Positions 1 through 7,393 of a stretch of DNA of 14,746 bases are shown here, one piece after another. Under the pieces are notes generated by a model, which was given only the letters and a program-made list of their open reading frames with translations, was not told where the DNA came from and did not search any database. How positions within the stretch are numbered: the first letter of the stretch is position 1; the number at the start of each line of letters is the position of its first letter. The DNA comes from an uncultured Lachnospiraceae bacterium. Its GTDB lineage: Bacteria; Bacillota_A; Clostridia; Lachnospirales; Lachnospiraceae. Location: the NCBI GenBank assembly GCA_910587495.1, contig CAJUMT010000074.1, positions 1 through 14,746 of the forward strand, read 5' to 3'. The translations under genes were made by a program, and so were the position numbers.

Positions 1-296
1 ATCGGAATGGCAGCACCAACCGGCATGCCCGCCCGCATCATCATTGCCGCGCTAACGCCTGCAAACGCGGCCAGCGACCCGGCAGACAGATCCATATATC
101 CCGCAATCAACAGTAAAGATTCCCCCACCGCAATCAGGCCTGTCAAAGACGCGGCGGTTAAAACATTGACCAGATTGGCAGACGTAAAGTAATTTCTGTT
201 AAACGCTGTAAAGACAAAAATAACCGCAATCAGCGCAACAAAAATGCCAAAATTATCCGATTTAAAAATATTTTTAATTCCTTTACTCTCCTGCAT
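1..296 (-). CDS. Sugar ABC transporter permease, RbsC-like (partial, N-terminal 98 residues)
   Basis: Membrane permease of a ribose/galactose-type sugar ABC importer; it would form the translocation channel with the ATPase encoded just upstream. Only the first 98 codons are in the window, and the gene continues past base 1. The start is the ATG at 296-294, preceded by the strong ribosome site AAAGGAGG (310-303). The product begins MQESKGIKNIF, then a hydrophobic segment at about residues 16-32 (FGIFVALIAVIFVFTAF), then the family-typical stretch NYFTSANLVNVL at about 34-45. A second hydrophobic segment follows, containing GLIAVGESLLLIAGYMDLS, close to the 'GGIDLS' signature of RbsC-type permeases (here AGYMDLS). 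The start overlaps the end of the ATPase gene by 14 bases, implying translational coupling. The family call is firm; the sugar is not determinable. Confidence 0.85.
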   Translation of the reverse strand, partial: MQESKGIKNIFKSDNFGIFVALIAVIFVFTAFNRNYFTSANLVNVLTAASLTGLIAVGESLLLIAGYMDLSAGSLAAFAGVSAAMMMRAGMPVGAAIP

Positions 297-1800
297 TTTC
301 TGCCTCCTTTGATAGATCACTCATCATCGCATAACTCAACACTAAAGATTCGGTCGCATTTTCCCGCATAACCTCGCCTCTGAGCCTCCCATCCTTCATA
401 ACAAGGATACGGTCGGACAATCCGATTACTTCCGTCAGCTCGGAAGAAATAAGAATTACGGCAACGCCTTTTTTGGCTGTTTCGCATATCATATGATAAA
501 TCTCCGCCTTCGCCCCTACATCAATTCCTTTGGTAGGCTCGTCAAATATTACAAGCTTAGGCTGAATTGCCATCCATCTGGCCAGGATCACTTTCTGCTG
601 GTTGCCGCCTGACAAGTTGATCACTTTTTGTTCCGGCGAAGGCGTTTTAATAGAAAAGTCTTCGATCGCCTGCCGAATAAACGCCGACTCTTTCTTTTTA
701 TTTACAAATCCCGCTCTGGACAGTTTATGTAAAATACTTATTCCCGCGTTTTCTTTTACGCTGCGGATTAAGGCAAGTCCTTCTAACTTCCTGTCTTCCG
801 GACAGTAAGCAACGCCCCGGTTCATGGCGTCTCTGGGGTTTAGGGGCCTGTAGCCCTGCCCGTTAAGCAGCATCTCCCCGCTCTTCATCCGGTCAGCGCC
901 GAAAATTGCTTTGGCTGTCTCTGTCCTGCCGGCTCCGGCCAGGCCGGAAAGCCCGACGATCTCCCCTGCGCGTACATACAGGCTGACTTCTTTTATTTTG
1001 TCCGTACTGACATTTTTCATCTCCAATACAGTATCGCCGAACGCCTCGCTTCTCTCTAAATCATTAAAAACATCTCCCAGGTCCCGCCCGACCATAAGAC
1101 GTATCAATTCCGGCTCGTTTGTCTCCTCGATCCTTTTGTCAGCAACAAACTTTCCGTCCTTAAACACAATCACCCTGTCGGCAATCTGAAACAGTTCATT
1201 CATTCGGTGGGATACATAAATAATCACTTTATTCATCTTTTTAAGTTTTTGAATAATTTTAAACAAAATGCTGACTTCCGCATCCGTAAGGGGAGCGGTC
1301 GGCTCGTCGAAGCAAATAATGTCTGCGTTTCTTATGTACGCTTTCATAATTTCCACCATCTGCTGATGCGCCACGGAAATATCCTTTACTTTTTGGAACG
1401 GACGGATCGGGAGGCCAAACTCATCTATAACCGTCTGTGTCTTTTGGTTTAATTTTTTAAAATCGATCATCCTGCCTTTTTTCGGCATATTTCCGATAAA
1501 AATATTTTCTGCAACGCTCAAAAATGGAGCCAGCTGTCTTTCCTGATAAATGACGCTGATGCCTGCGGCAATCGCTTCATTAGGAGAAGAAAAAGAAGCT
1601 TCTTTTCCGTCCACCCATATTTTCCCTTCCGTATGGCGATAATCCCCGTTGAGTATCTTTAAAAGCGTCGATTTTCCGGCACCGTTTTCTCCAAGAAAGG
1701 CAACTACTTCTCCTTTATCCGCGGAAAAGCTCATATGGTCCAGCGCTTTTACACCGGGAAACTCCATACTGATATTTTCAAATGCAAGATATGCTGACAT
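283..1800 (-). CDS. Sugar ABC transporter ATP-binding protein, RbsA/MglA-like
   Basis: ATPase subunit (505 aa) that powers a ribose/galactose-type (CUT2) sugar importer; it works with the permease encoded directly downstream. It carries two nucleotide-binding domains, as is usual for RbsA/MglA/XylG proteins of about 500 aa. Domain 1 has Walker A GENGAGKST (37-45), Walker B CFDEPT (163-168) and the switch His in YVSHR (about 198). Domain 2 has a degenerate Walker A, GLAGAGRTE (about 286-294), the ABC signature LSGGNQQ (396-402) and Walker B VIFDEPT (417-423). An in-frame ATG at 1866 would add 22 residues. I prefer 1800 because CAGGAGGAATAAC lies directly before it and the family N-terminus begins here (LAFENISMEFPGVKAL). 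No periplasmic-type sugar-binding protein is visible, so the substrate cannot be assigned; that gene probably lies beyond the left edge. Confidence 0.93.
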   Translation of the reverse strand: MSAYLAFENISMEFPGVKALDHMSFSADKGEVVAFLGENGAGKSTLLKILNGDYRHTEGKIWVDGKEASFSSPNEAIAAGISVIYQERQLAPFLSVAENIFIGNMPKKGRMIDFKKLNQKTQTVIDEFGLPIRPFQKVKDISVAHQQMVEIMKAYIRNADIICFDEPTAPLTDAEVSILFKIIQKLKKMNKVIIYVSHRMNELFQIADRVIVFKDGKFVADKRIEETNEPELIRLMVGRDLGDVFNDLERSEAFGDTVLEMKNVSTDKIKEVSLYVRAGEIVGLSGLAGAGRTETAKAIFGADRMKSGEMLLNGQGYRPLNPRDAMNRGVAYCPEDRKLEGLALIRSVKENAGISILHKLSRAGFVNKKKESAFIRQAIEDFSIKTPSPEQKVINLSGGNQQKVILARWMAIQPKLVIFDEPTKGIDVGAKAEIYHMICETAKKGVAVILISSELTEVIGLSDRILVMKDGRLRGEVMRENATESLVLSYAMMSDLSKEAENAGE

Positions 1801-1821
1801 GTTATTCCTCCTGCCTGTATG

Positions 1822-1836
1822 TATAATCTGATTATA
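1822..1836. promoter_or_regulatory. Perfect palindrome in divergent promoter region; possible operator / -10 of the transporter genes
   Basis: TATAAT-CTG-ATTATA is a perfect 6+3+6 inverted repeat 22 bases upstream of the sugar ATPase start and 155 bases upstream of the AraC gene. The 1831-1836 half reads TATAAT on the minus strand and could be the -10 box of the leftward transporter transcript, though I see no good -35 at 16-18 bases. Alternatively the palindrome is a binding site for a dimeric regulator. AT-rich palindromes arise by chance, so this is tentative. Confidence 0.3.
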
Positions 1837-1890
1837 TCTGTCAAACCTTCTAAATAAAGTATACAATATTAACTATTTCTTATAAAATAT

Positions 1891-1918
1891 TACACATTTT
1901 ATCAAATCCTGATATAAT
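1891..1918 (+). promoter_or_regulatory. Candidate sigma-A promoter for the AraC-family gene
   Basis: TACACA (1891-1896), a 16-base gap, then a perfect TATAAT (1913-1918). Transcription would begin near 1925 and give a leader of about 65 bases before the AraC gene. The -35 matches the TTGACA consensus at 4 of 6 positions. The region is AT-rich, so chance matches are likely. Confidence 0.35.
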
Positions 1919-1990
1919 GATCCAATGTCTTCCGTTTTTTACACAATTGTCTTTTTTTATTTCCGTTTATTGAAAGCATGAACGAAACAG

Positions 1991-2890
1991 ATGAGGTATT
2001 CTTCCATTATGACATCCACACTTACCGACACGCTCATACGACTGGCGTCCGATCCCAGAACCCGGTTTTCGGTGCGCAACGCAAGACGGGTTCGTTTTCC
2101 ATCAAGTTACCAGTTCCATACCCATCAGCATCCTGAAACAGAGATTAATTACCTGGCCAGCGGTGTCTGCGTTATGGGCATAGGCAGTCAATTTATTACA
2201 TTGAAACAAGGGGACTGTATCTTGATTTATCCCGGGCAGAAGCATTCTTTTATAGGAGACATCCATAAACCGTCCGGACTCGTGCAGGTCGAATATCAGG
2301 CCTTACCAGACGCAGGACTGCTGAACTGCCTTCCTGTTTTTTCACAGCCCGCAGGCTATATAAGGTTAAGCGCCTGCCAGCACCTGGAGGTTCATCTGGA
2401 GCAAATCTGCAAATGCTGCAGGGATACTGCCTCCGAATGGACCGAGCTTAAGAACAACTATTTATTTTTTCAGCTTTTTATTGAGCTGTGCCAATGCTAT
2501 GAGCGTTCCCTGACAACACAAACGTCCGACGGCTGCCATAAGATCACAGAACTCATCGCCTATATTAATGAAGCCTATGACCAGGACTTGAATATCGAAG
2601 CGTTAAGCCAACATTTCGGACTCAGCTCCCGCTATGTAAGGCAATATTTCCAAAAGGAGATGGGGATGAAATGCTCTCAGTATATTACAATGCTGCGGCT
2701 TAATAAAGCGAAAGAGCTTTTATGGCATACGGACAAAACGATCACGGAGATTGCATTGCTGGCCGGTTTTAACAGTTCCCAGTATTTTAGCAAAGTCTTC
2801 TTTTCTTTTACAAAAATGACTCCTACCAGCTACCGGAATATCTGGCATGAAAATCTCCCAGATTCTGGGAACTTGGGAGGGGAGTTGTAA
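1991..2890 (+). CDS. AraC-family transcriptional regulator with N-terminal cupin sensor domain
   Basis: Cytoplasmic DNA-binding regulator, 299 aa, with the standard two-domain layout. The N-terminal part (about residues 40-95) looks like the cupin ligand-binding domain of AraC/XylS proteins: HTHQHPETEINYLASG, then GDCILIYPGQKHSF. The C-terminal 100 residues carry two helix-turn-helix motifs: LNIEALSQHFGLSSRYVRQYF, then ITEIALLAGFNSSQYFSKVF followed by KMTPTSYR, the family's second-helix signature. The start is uncertain. ATG 1991 has no clear ribosome site, while ATG 2009 (MTSTLTDT) has GAGG at 1993-1996, 12 bases upstream. It is transcribed away from the sugar ABC genes and followed after 22 bases by a URO-D-family gene, so it likely controls one or both. 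The effector is unknown, presumably a small molecule related to the transporter substrate. Confidence 0.92.
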   Translation: MRYSSIMTSTLTDTLIRLASDPRTRFSVRNARRVRFPSSYQFHTHQHPETEINYLASGVCVMGIGSQFITLKQGDCILIYPGQKHSFIGDIHKPSGLVQVEYQALPDAGLLNCLPVFSQPAGYIRLSACQHLEVHLEQICKCCRDTASEWTELKNNYLFFQLFIELCQCYERSLTTQTSDGCHKITELIAYINEAYDQDLNIEALSQHFGLSSRYVRQYFQKEMGMKCSQYITMLRLNKAKELLWHTDKTITEIALLAGFNSSQYFSKVFFSFTKMTPTSYRNIWHENLPDSGNLGGEL

Positions 2891-2912
2891 AACACAAACG
2901 GAGGAAAAACAA

Positions 2913-3986
2913 ATGACAAAACGTGAAAATCTATTAAGAGCTTTAAGACGGGAAGAGCCTGCATATGTTCCCATTGATTTTGACTTATGCCCGTCTTTAA
3001 ACGAAACATTTAAGAGCCGCACCGGCGCTTCCGATTTCCGCGAATATTATGATTTTCCCTACAGATATGTGGAGATCAACCCTACCCGGCATCCCTGCGA
3101 TTACAGCCGCTATTATACGGATGTCCGGGAAAAAATCTCCCCGATCTCCTGGAATCCGGAATGGGGCGTCATGGGTATCACCGGCTCCCTCGCACATTTT
3201 CAGGAAATGCTGCACCCTATGCAGAATTTTACCTCTGTGCAGGAGATTAAGGATTATCCGTTCCCTGATTTTGAGGCAGATTACCGATGGAAAGGAGTCG
3301 AGGAACGAAACAGACAAATCATAGAAGCCGGCTATGCTACTGTCGCTTTTATGCAGATGACCCTTTTTGAACTGGCGTGGTATCTTCGGGGAATGGAAAC
3401 TTTTATGCTGGATTTCTATGAAAACCCGGAATTGAATGAGGCGTTGTTGGACAGGATTACTGAACTCCGGGTGAAAATGGCGCAAAAATATGCCGCCGCA
3501 AATACCGATATCCTGATGTTGGGCGACGATGTTTCGACACAAAAAGACATGATGATGAGTCCGCAGCTCTATCGCACACACTTTAAACCCCGCCTGGCGA
3601 AAATTATCCGCGCAGCCAAAGAAATCAAACCGGATATTTTGATTTTTTACCATGGAGACGGTAATCTGGAACGAATCATCCCTGACTTGATTGAAGCAGG
3701 CGTAGATGTCTTAAATCCGGTTCAGCCTGAATGCGTGAATCCGTTCCGGCTAAAAGAGCTTTATGGAGACCGCCTGTCTTTCTGGGGATGTATCGGCACG
3801 CAGACTACCATGCCTTTTGGTACGAAAGAAGAGATCTATCAGATATGCAAAGAACTGATCCAGAAGGTCGGAAAAATCGGCGGACTGGTACTTGCTCCTA
3901 CACATGTACTGGAGCCGGAAGTTCCTTATGAAAATCTGGAAGCTTTTTTGCAGGCAGCCCATGAATTTGGCCAATACCAGCCTTAG
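2913..3986 (+). CDS. Uroporphyrinogen decarboxylase / MtaA-like superfamily protein (HxD variant)
   Basis: A 357-aa member of the URO-D superfamily, which includes haem-pathway uroporphyrinogen decarboxylase and the zinc-dependent cobamide methyltransferases MtaA/MtbA. The N-terminus (ENLLRALRREEPAYVPID) and the C-terminal block (AGVDVLNPVQPEC at about 262-274, then FWGCIGTQTTMPFGTKEE) are typical of the methyltransferase-like branch, not haem HemE. The position that carries the zinc-binding HxCG in MtaA-type proteins reads YHGDG (His247, Asp249), so the Cys ligand is replaced. His331 (APTHVLEP) may be another ligand. The start chosen is ATG 2913, 8 bases after GGAGG. An upstream in-frame ATG at 2847 lies inside the AraC gene and lacks a ribosome site. 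A second family member follows 105 bases downstream. The reaction and substrate are unknown; a corrinoid protein partner is not visible in the window. Confidence 0.85.
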   Translation: MTKRENLLRALRREEPAYVPIDFDLCPSLNETFKSRTGASDFREYYDFPYRYVEINPTRHPCDYSRYYTDVREKISPISWNPEWGVMGITGSLAHFQEMLHPMQNFTSVQEIKDYPFPDFEADYRWKGVEERNRQIIEAGYATVAFMQMTLFELAWYLRGMETFMLDFYENPELNEALLDRITELRVKMAQKYAAANTDILMLGDDVSTQKDMMMSPQLYRTHFKPRLAKIIRAAKEIKPDILIFYHGDGNLERIIPDLIEAGVDVLNPVQPECVNPFRLKELYGDRLSFWGCIGTQTTMPFGTKEEIYQICKELIQKVGKIGGLVLAPTHVLEPEVPYENLEAFLQAAHEFGQYQP

Positions 3987-4054
3987 GCATCTTTTTGTTA
4001 ATATTTTATAAGAACAAGTTAATATCGTGCATTTTTCTTCCAGTCTCCTCTGTA

Positions 4055-4060
4055 TATAAT
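4055..4060 (+). promoter_or_regulatory. Possible -10 box before the second URO-D-family gene
   Basis: A perfect TATAAT lies 32 bases upstream of the 4092 start, in the 105-base gap between the two URO-D-family genes. No convincing -35 is present at 16-18 bases upstream (sequence is T-rich), and I see no terminator hairpin after 3986. The second gene may have an extra promoter or simply be co-transcribed. Confidence 0.22.
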
Positions 4061-4091
4061 GGTCTAAAAATCCATTACGAGGAGGAAACAT

Positions 4092-5375
4092 ATGAATTCG
4101 AGAGAACGCCTTATGGCCGCGCTAAACCATCAGCAGACAGACAGGCCTCCGATTGACCTGGGCGCCACCGGCCAGACGGGAATCAGCGCAAGTACTCTAT
4201 ATCGGCTGCGGCAGGAATTGGGGCTGAAAGAACAAAGAATCCGTATTATAGAGCCCGCACAGATGTTAGGGGAAGTGGAAGACGATGTATTGAAGGCGCT
4301 GCAGGTAGATGTGATCGGCCTGTGGAATCTGACTAATTTTTATGGTTATAAAAATGAAGGCTGGAAACCCTTCCAGATGGAAGACGGCACGCCTGTCTTT
4401 ATGGGGGCGGGTTTTGCATATGATAAAGACAAAAATGGGACTTTATGGGTATATCCACAAGGGGACCGCACCGCCGAATACAGCGCAATGATGCCGAAAA
4501 ACGGTTCTTTTTTCGATGCGGCTCCCCGCGCGGCTTTTGACATGGAACTGGATGAAGAAGAACTGACGCCTCTTGAAGATTTCAAAGACGATTTCTCCGT
4601 CGCCACCGATGAAGAGGCGCGGTACTGGGAAAACCGTTCTGTTACACTATATCAGAACACCGAATATGGAATTGTAGGGCTTTTGGGAGGCGCGGGACTT
4701 GGCGACGCCGCCATGGTTCCCGGTCCTTTTATCAAACACCCAAAAGGAATCCGCCGCGTGGACGACTGGCTGCTTGCCCACATACTCTACCCTGAATATA
4801 TCCGTGAAATCTTTCGTTATCAGACTGACATCATGCTTAAAAATCTGGAAATCTACAGGCAGGCTGTTGGAGACCGGATTCAGGTCATCTGGATCTCAGG
4901 CACCGACTTTGGCAGTCAGAGAGATCTGATGCTTGGAAAAGAGATTTTCCGTGATCTGTACAAACCGTTTTATAAAGAAATCAACGACTGGGTACACAAG
5001 CATACAAAATGGAAAACTTTCTATCATACATGCGGCGCTGTCTATGACTTGCTGGATGACTTTGCCGAAATGGGGCTGGATTGCTTAAATCCGCTGCAGC
5101 TTTCCGCAAATGGAATGGATGCCCGAAAAATCAAGGAAAAATATGGCGATACTTTTGTCTTTTGGGGCGGAGGCGTAGATACCCAAAACCTGCTTCCCTT
5201 TGGAACCCCGGATGAAGTGCAAAAGCAAGTCCGGGAACGTATAGATATCCTTGGAAAAAACGGCGGTTTTGTGTTCAATACAATCCACAATATCGTAGCA
5301 AATGTTCCTGCTAAAAACCTGACGGCCATGTACGAAGAAGCACTGAAAACGCCCGGTTATATTCACTCTCTATAA
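4092..5375 (+). CDS. Uroporphyrinogen decarboxylase / MtaA-like superfamily protein (HxC, cobamide methyltransferase type)
   Basis: A 427-aa URO-D superfamily protein, longer than its 357-aa neighbour because of extra sequence between about residues 90 and 190. The N-terminus SRERLMAALNHQQTDRPPIDLG is the family's opening motif. Unlike the neighbour it keeps the zinc-site motif YHTCG (His312, Cys314), followed by GLDCLNPLQ, FWGGGVDTQNLLPFGTPDEV and a C-terminal GGFVFNTIHNIV in which His399 may complete the site. This pattern matches the cobamide/corrinoid methyltransferase-like branch rather than haem-pathway HemE. The ribosome site is very strong (GAGGAGGAAACAT directly before ATG). It is co-directional with the AraC gene and the first URO-D gene, and ends at a strong terminator. 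The methyl donor or other substrate is unknown; demethylation of a methylated compound imported by the adjacent ABC transporter is conjecture only. Confidence 0.88.
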   Translation: MNSRERLMAALNHQQTDRPPIDLGATGQTGISASTLYRLRQELGLKEQRIRIIEPAQMLGEVEDDVLKALQVDVIGLWNLTNFYGYKNEGWKPFQMEDGTPVFMGAGFAYDKDKNGTLWVYPQGDRTAEYSAMMPKNGSFFDAAPRAAFDMELDEEELTPLEDFKDDFSVATDEEARYWENRSVTLYQNTEYGIVGLLGGAGLGDAAMVPGPFIKHPKGIRRVDDWLLAHILYPEYIREIFRYQTDIMLKNLEIYRQAVGDRIQVIWISGTDFGSQRDLMLGKEIFRDLYKPFYKEINDWVHKHTKWKTFYHTCGAVYDLLDDFAEMGLDCLNPLQLSANGMDARKIKEKYGDTFVFWGGGVDTQNLLPFGTPDEVQKQVRERIDILGKNGGFVFNTIHNIVANVPAKNLTAMYEEALKTPGYIHSL

Positions 5376-5382
5376 GTATACT

Positions 5383-5424
5383 AAAAGAGCTGTACATGGA
5401 CGGTTCCATGCACAGCTCCTTTTT
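5383..5424. terminator. Bidirectional intrinsic terminator between convergent operons
   Basis: The left arm GAGCTGT-a-CATGG (5387-5399) pairs with CCATG-c-ACAGCTC (5406-5418) around a 6-base loop, with one mismatch. A T tract (5420-5424) follows on the plus strand, and AAAA at 5383-5386 gives four U's on the minus transcript. It lies 8 bases after the second URO-D-family stop codon and directly after the deoC stop, so it can end both converging transcripts. Confidence 0.9.
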
Positions 5425-6088
5425 AATATCCTATCCCCTGCTCATTTTTCACCAGTTTGACAATCCGGCTGGTGCCTAAGCGGTCCGCACCCAGAACCAG
5501 GAATTTTTCCGCGTCCTCCATGGAGGAAATACCGCCTGCCGCTTTCATCTTGACTCCTTTTCCAATATGTTCGGAGAACAGTTTAATGTCCTCGAATGTG
5601 GCGCCTGCTTTGGAAAATCCTGTTGAAGTCTTGATATAATCCGCACCCGCGTTTGTCACTGCCTGGCACATCTTTATCTTTTCCTCGTCCGTTAAAAGGC
5701 AGGTTTCAATAATCACTTTTAAAATTTTATCCCCGCAGGCCTTTTTCAGCGTGCGTATTTCTTCTTCAACGAGATCAAACTTTCCATCTTTTGCCCAACC
5801 GATATTGATGACCATATCGATCTCGTCCGCACCGTTTTGCAATGCGTCTTTGGTTTCAAATTCTTTCGCCGCCGTAGTCATATATCCATTGGGAAATCCG
5901 ATCACCGTGCAGACTGCCATCCGATCCTTTACATATGCTTTCACCTGTTTTACATAGCTGGGCGGAATGCATACTGACGCCGTACCGTACTGCATTGCGT
6001 CGTCGCAGATCTGACGGATCTCTTCCCAGGTGGCAGTCTGTGTTAATAAAGTATGGTCTACATGTGTTAAAATTTCTTTTACTTCCAT
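5423..6088 (-). CDS. deoC: Deoxyribose-phosphate aldolase
   Basis: Cytoplasmic class I aldolase, 221 aa (normal length for the short bacterial DeoC). It splits 2-deoxyribose 5-phosphate into acetaldehyde and glyceraldehyde 3-phosphate, the last step of deoxynucleoside breakdown. The Schiff-base lysine is Lys153 in DYIKTSTGFSKAGAT, the second active-site lysine is Lys182 in VKMKAAGG, and the catalytic aspartate is Asp91 in GADEIDMVINIG. The C-terminal phosphate-site region GADRLGTSR (200-208) and the final Tyr221, a conserved terminal tyrosine in the family, are present. Start ATG 6088 has AGGAG about 10 bases upstream. It is the last gene of the leftward nucleoside operon, 34 bases after the yjjW-like gene, and its stop abuts the shared terminator. 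Confidence 0.97.
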   Translation of the reverse strand: MEVKEILTHVDHTLLTQTATWEEIRQICDDAMQYGTASVCIPPSYVKQVKAYVKDRMAVCTVIGFPNGYMTTAAKEFETKDALQNGADEIDMVINIGWAKDGKFDLVEEEIRTLKKACGDKILKVIIETCLLTDEEKIKMCQAVTNAGADYIKTSTGFSKAGATFEDIKLFSEHIGKGVKMKAAGGISSMEDAEKFLVLGADRLGTSRIVKLVKNEQGIGY

Positions 6089-6122
6089 AAAAACAATACT
6101 CCTGTATCTGTTATTTTTATAA

Positions 6123-6965
6123 TTAAATGATAATAATGTCTTCGAAACCGTATCCTTTTAAAATATCCGCCAGGCTTTTAAGATACTCCTGACTGGGTAT
6201 TTCATAACCTGCGTATTCCTCGCGTACCCCCATGGGCCTGTAAGCGATCACTTTTATCCTGAATTTGTGTGTTGACAAATAAGGCGCAAGGAATCTCCCC
6301 ATATCCTGTATACTCTTTTTGGTATTATATAAATCCGGAACAATGACCGCGCGCACTTCATAGAGTTTATCATTTTTGGCCAGATAGGCCGCGTTGGCAA
6401 GCACAACGTCGTTCGGAGCGCCTGTTACTGTTTTATGCTCTTCGCAGTCAAATGCTTTAATATCCAGCATAACACCATCCGTCACTTCCATCAGCCCAGG
6501 ATACTCCCAAAAGGGAACAGTTCCGTTGCTGTCAATCAGTGTCGTCAGCCCGTCGGCCCTGGCCAGACGGAATAATTCTGTCAGGAAATCCGGCCAGAGC
6601 ATACACTCGCCGCCGGATACGGAAATTCCTCTGATAAATGGAATTTGCTTTTTTACCCGGGCATAAGTTTCCCCGGGCGTAAGCCTTTCGGTTCTGGGAG
6701 AGCTGTCGTGAGGGCAAACATGGATGCAAGTGTCGCACTGTACACATTTTTTAGCGTCATAAAGGACGCTGCCCTGCTCCATAGACAAAGCTCCCTCGGG
6801 ACAGCTCGCTATGCAGACGCCGCAGTCTGTACATAGACCGCGGGTCTCCGGATTGTGACAATATTTGCAGTCAATATTACAGCCCTGCAAAAAGACTGCC
6901 GTCCGGTTGCCGGGGCCGTCCACGCTGCTGAAAGGGATGATCTTATTCACCGTAGCTTTCGTCAT
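6123..6965 (-). CDS. yjjW: Glycyl radical enzyme activase, YjjW family (radical SAM)
   Basis: A 280-aa radical SAM enzyme expected to abstract a hydrogen from the glycine of a partner glycyl radical enzyme, using S-adenosylmethionine and a [4Fe-4S] cluster. The N-terminus has the activase signature SSVDGPGNRTAVFLQGCN; the radical SAM motif CNIDCKYC supplies Cys29, Cys33 and Cys36. Two ferredoxin-type clusters follow: CTDCGVCIASCP (Cys45, 48, 51, 55) and CVQCDTCIHVCP (Cys74, 77, 80, 84). The SAM-binding GGE is at 118-120 (SVSGGECML). This arrangement is that of GRE activases with a bacterioferredoxin insert; length and context point to YjjW. Its start has AGGAGG overlapping the cytidine deaminase stop, so the two are coupled. 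The matching glycyl radical enzyme (YjjI-like) is encoded about 5 kb upstream in the same operon. Confidence 0.9.
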   Translation of the reverse strand: MTKATVNKIIPFSSVDGPGNRTAVFLQGCNIDCKYCHNPETRGLCTDCGVCIASCPEGALSMEQGSVLYDAKKCVQCDTCIHVCPHDSSPRTERLTPGETYARVKKQIPFIRGISVSGGECMLWPDFLTELFRLARADGLTTLIDSNGTVPFWEYPGLMEVTDGVMLDIKAFDCEEHKTVTGAPNDVVLANAAYLAKNDKLYEVRAVIVPDLYNTKKSIQDMGRFLAPYLSTHKFRIKVIAYRPMGVREEYAGYEIPSQEYLKSLADILKGYGFEDIIII

Positions 6966-6973
6966 TGTTCCTC

Positions 6974-7393
6974 CTACGCCAGATTTTCCGGACCGAATCC
7001 CAATGGCAGCAATTCTTTTAATGTATATATTTTATAGTCTTCCCTGCCTACAGCCAGGATAATCTTAAATTCTTCCGGATTACAAAACTCCATCATCACC
7101 TGGCGGCATACGCCGCAGGGCGGCGTGTATTCCGTCAGCCTGCCTTCCGGACCGCCCACCACACAGATCGCCGCAAATTCCCGCACGCCCTCGCTGACCG
7201 CTTTGAAAAACGCTGTACGCTCCGCGCAGTTAGACGGCGTATAAGCGGCATTCTCGATGTTGCACCCTTTGTAGACAGTCCCGTCTTTTGCAAGAAGCGC
7301 CGCGCCCACATGAAAATGAGAGTAGGGTACATAAGCCCGGGAAAGCTGCTCTATGGCAATATCAATCAATCTTTGTATCTGCGCCTTATCCAT
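6974..7393 (-). CDS. cdd: Cytidine deaminase
   Basis: Cytoplasmic zinc enzyme that converts cytidine and deoxycytidine to uridine and deoxyuridine plus ammonia, feeding the phosphorylase encoded just upstream. 139 aa, the size of tetrameric Gram-positive CDAs. Motifs (numbered from the ATG at 7393): substrate-binding NIEN (45-48), the catalytic CAE with zinc ligand Cys56 and proton-shuttle Glu58, and PCGVC with zinc ligands Cys93 and Cys96. A GTG one codon upstream (7396) is possible, but the ATG is 7 bases from AGGAG and preferred. The gene overlaps the phosphorylase stop by 8 bases, and its own stop overlaps the yjjW ribosome site. Confidence 0.97.
   Translation of the reverse strand: MDKAQIQRLIDIAIEQLSRAYVPYSHFHVGAALLAKDGTVYKGCNIENAAYTPSNCAERTAFFKAVSEGVREFAAICVVGGPEGRLTEYTPPCGVCRQVMMEFCNPEEFKIILAVGREDYKIYTLKELLPLGFGPENLA

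Noticed and set aside
283..1866. Longer version of the sugar ATPase starting at ATG 1866
   Set aside because: The 22 extra residues do not resemble the family N-terminus, and the ATG at 1800 has an ideal GGAGG ribosome site just before it.
1971..1984. Possible catabolite-response (cre) site TGAAAGCATGAACG near the AraC start
   Set aside because: Several consensus positions, including the central CG, do not match, so it is not better than chance.
2847..2912. Upstream start for the first URO-D-family gene, inside the AraC gene
   Set aside because: It would overlap the AraC gene and lacks a ribosome site, whereas ATG 2913 has GGAGG 8 bases upstream and begins the family motif.
2997..3653. Long minus-strand open frame opposite the first URO-D-family gene
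   Set aside because: It is antisense to a well-supported gene, has no recognisable motif, and its composition is that of a codon shadow. Other antisense frames across the window were dropped for the same reason.
4079..4101. Ribosome site followed by CATATG and GAATTC, resembling an engineered cloning junction
   Set aside because: Surrounding sequence is continuous natural gene order with no vector features; the two short restriction-like sites are a coincidence.
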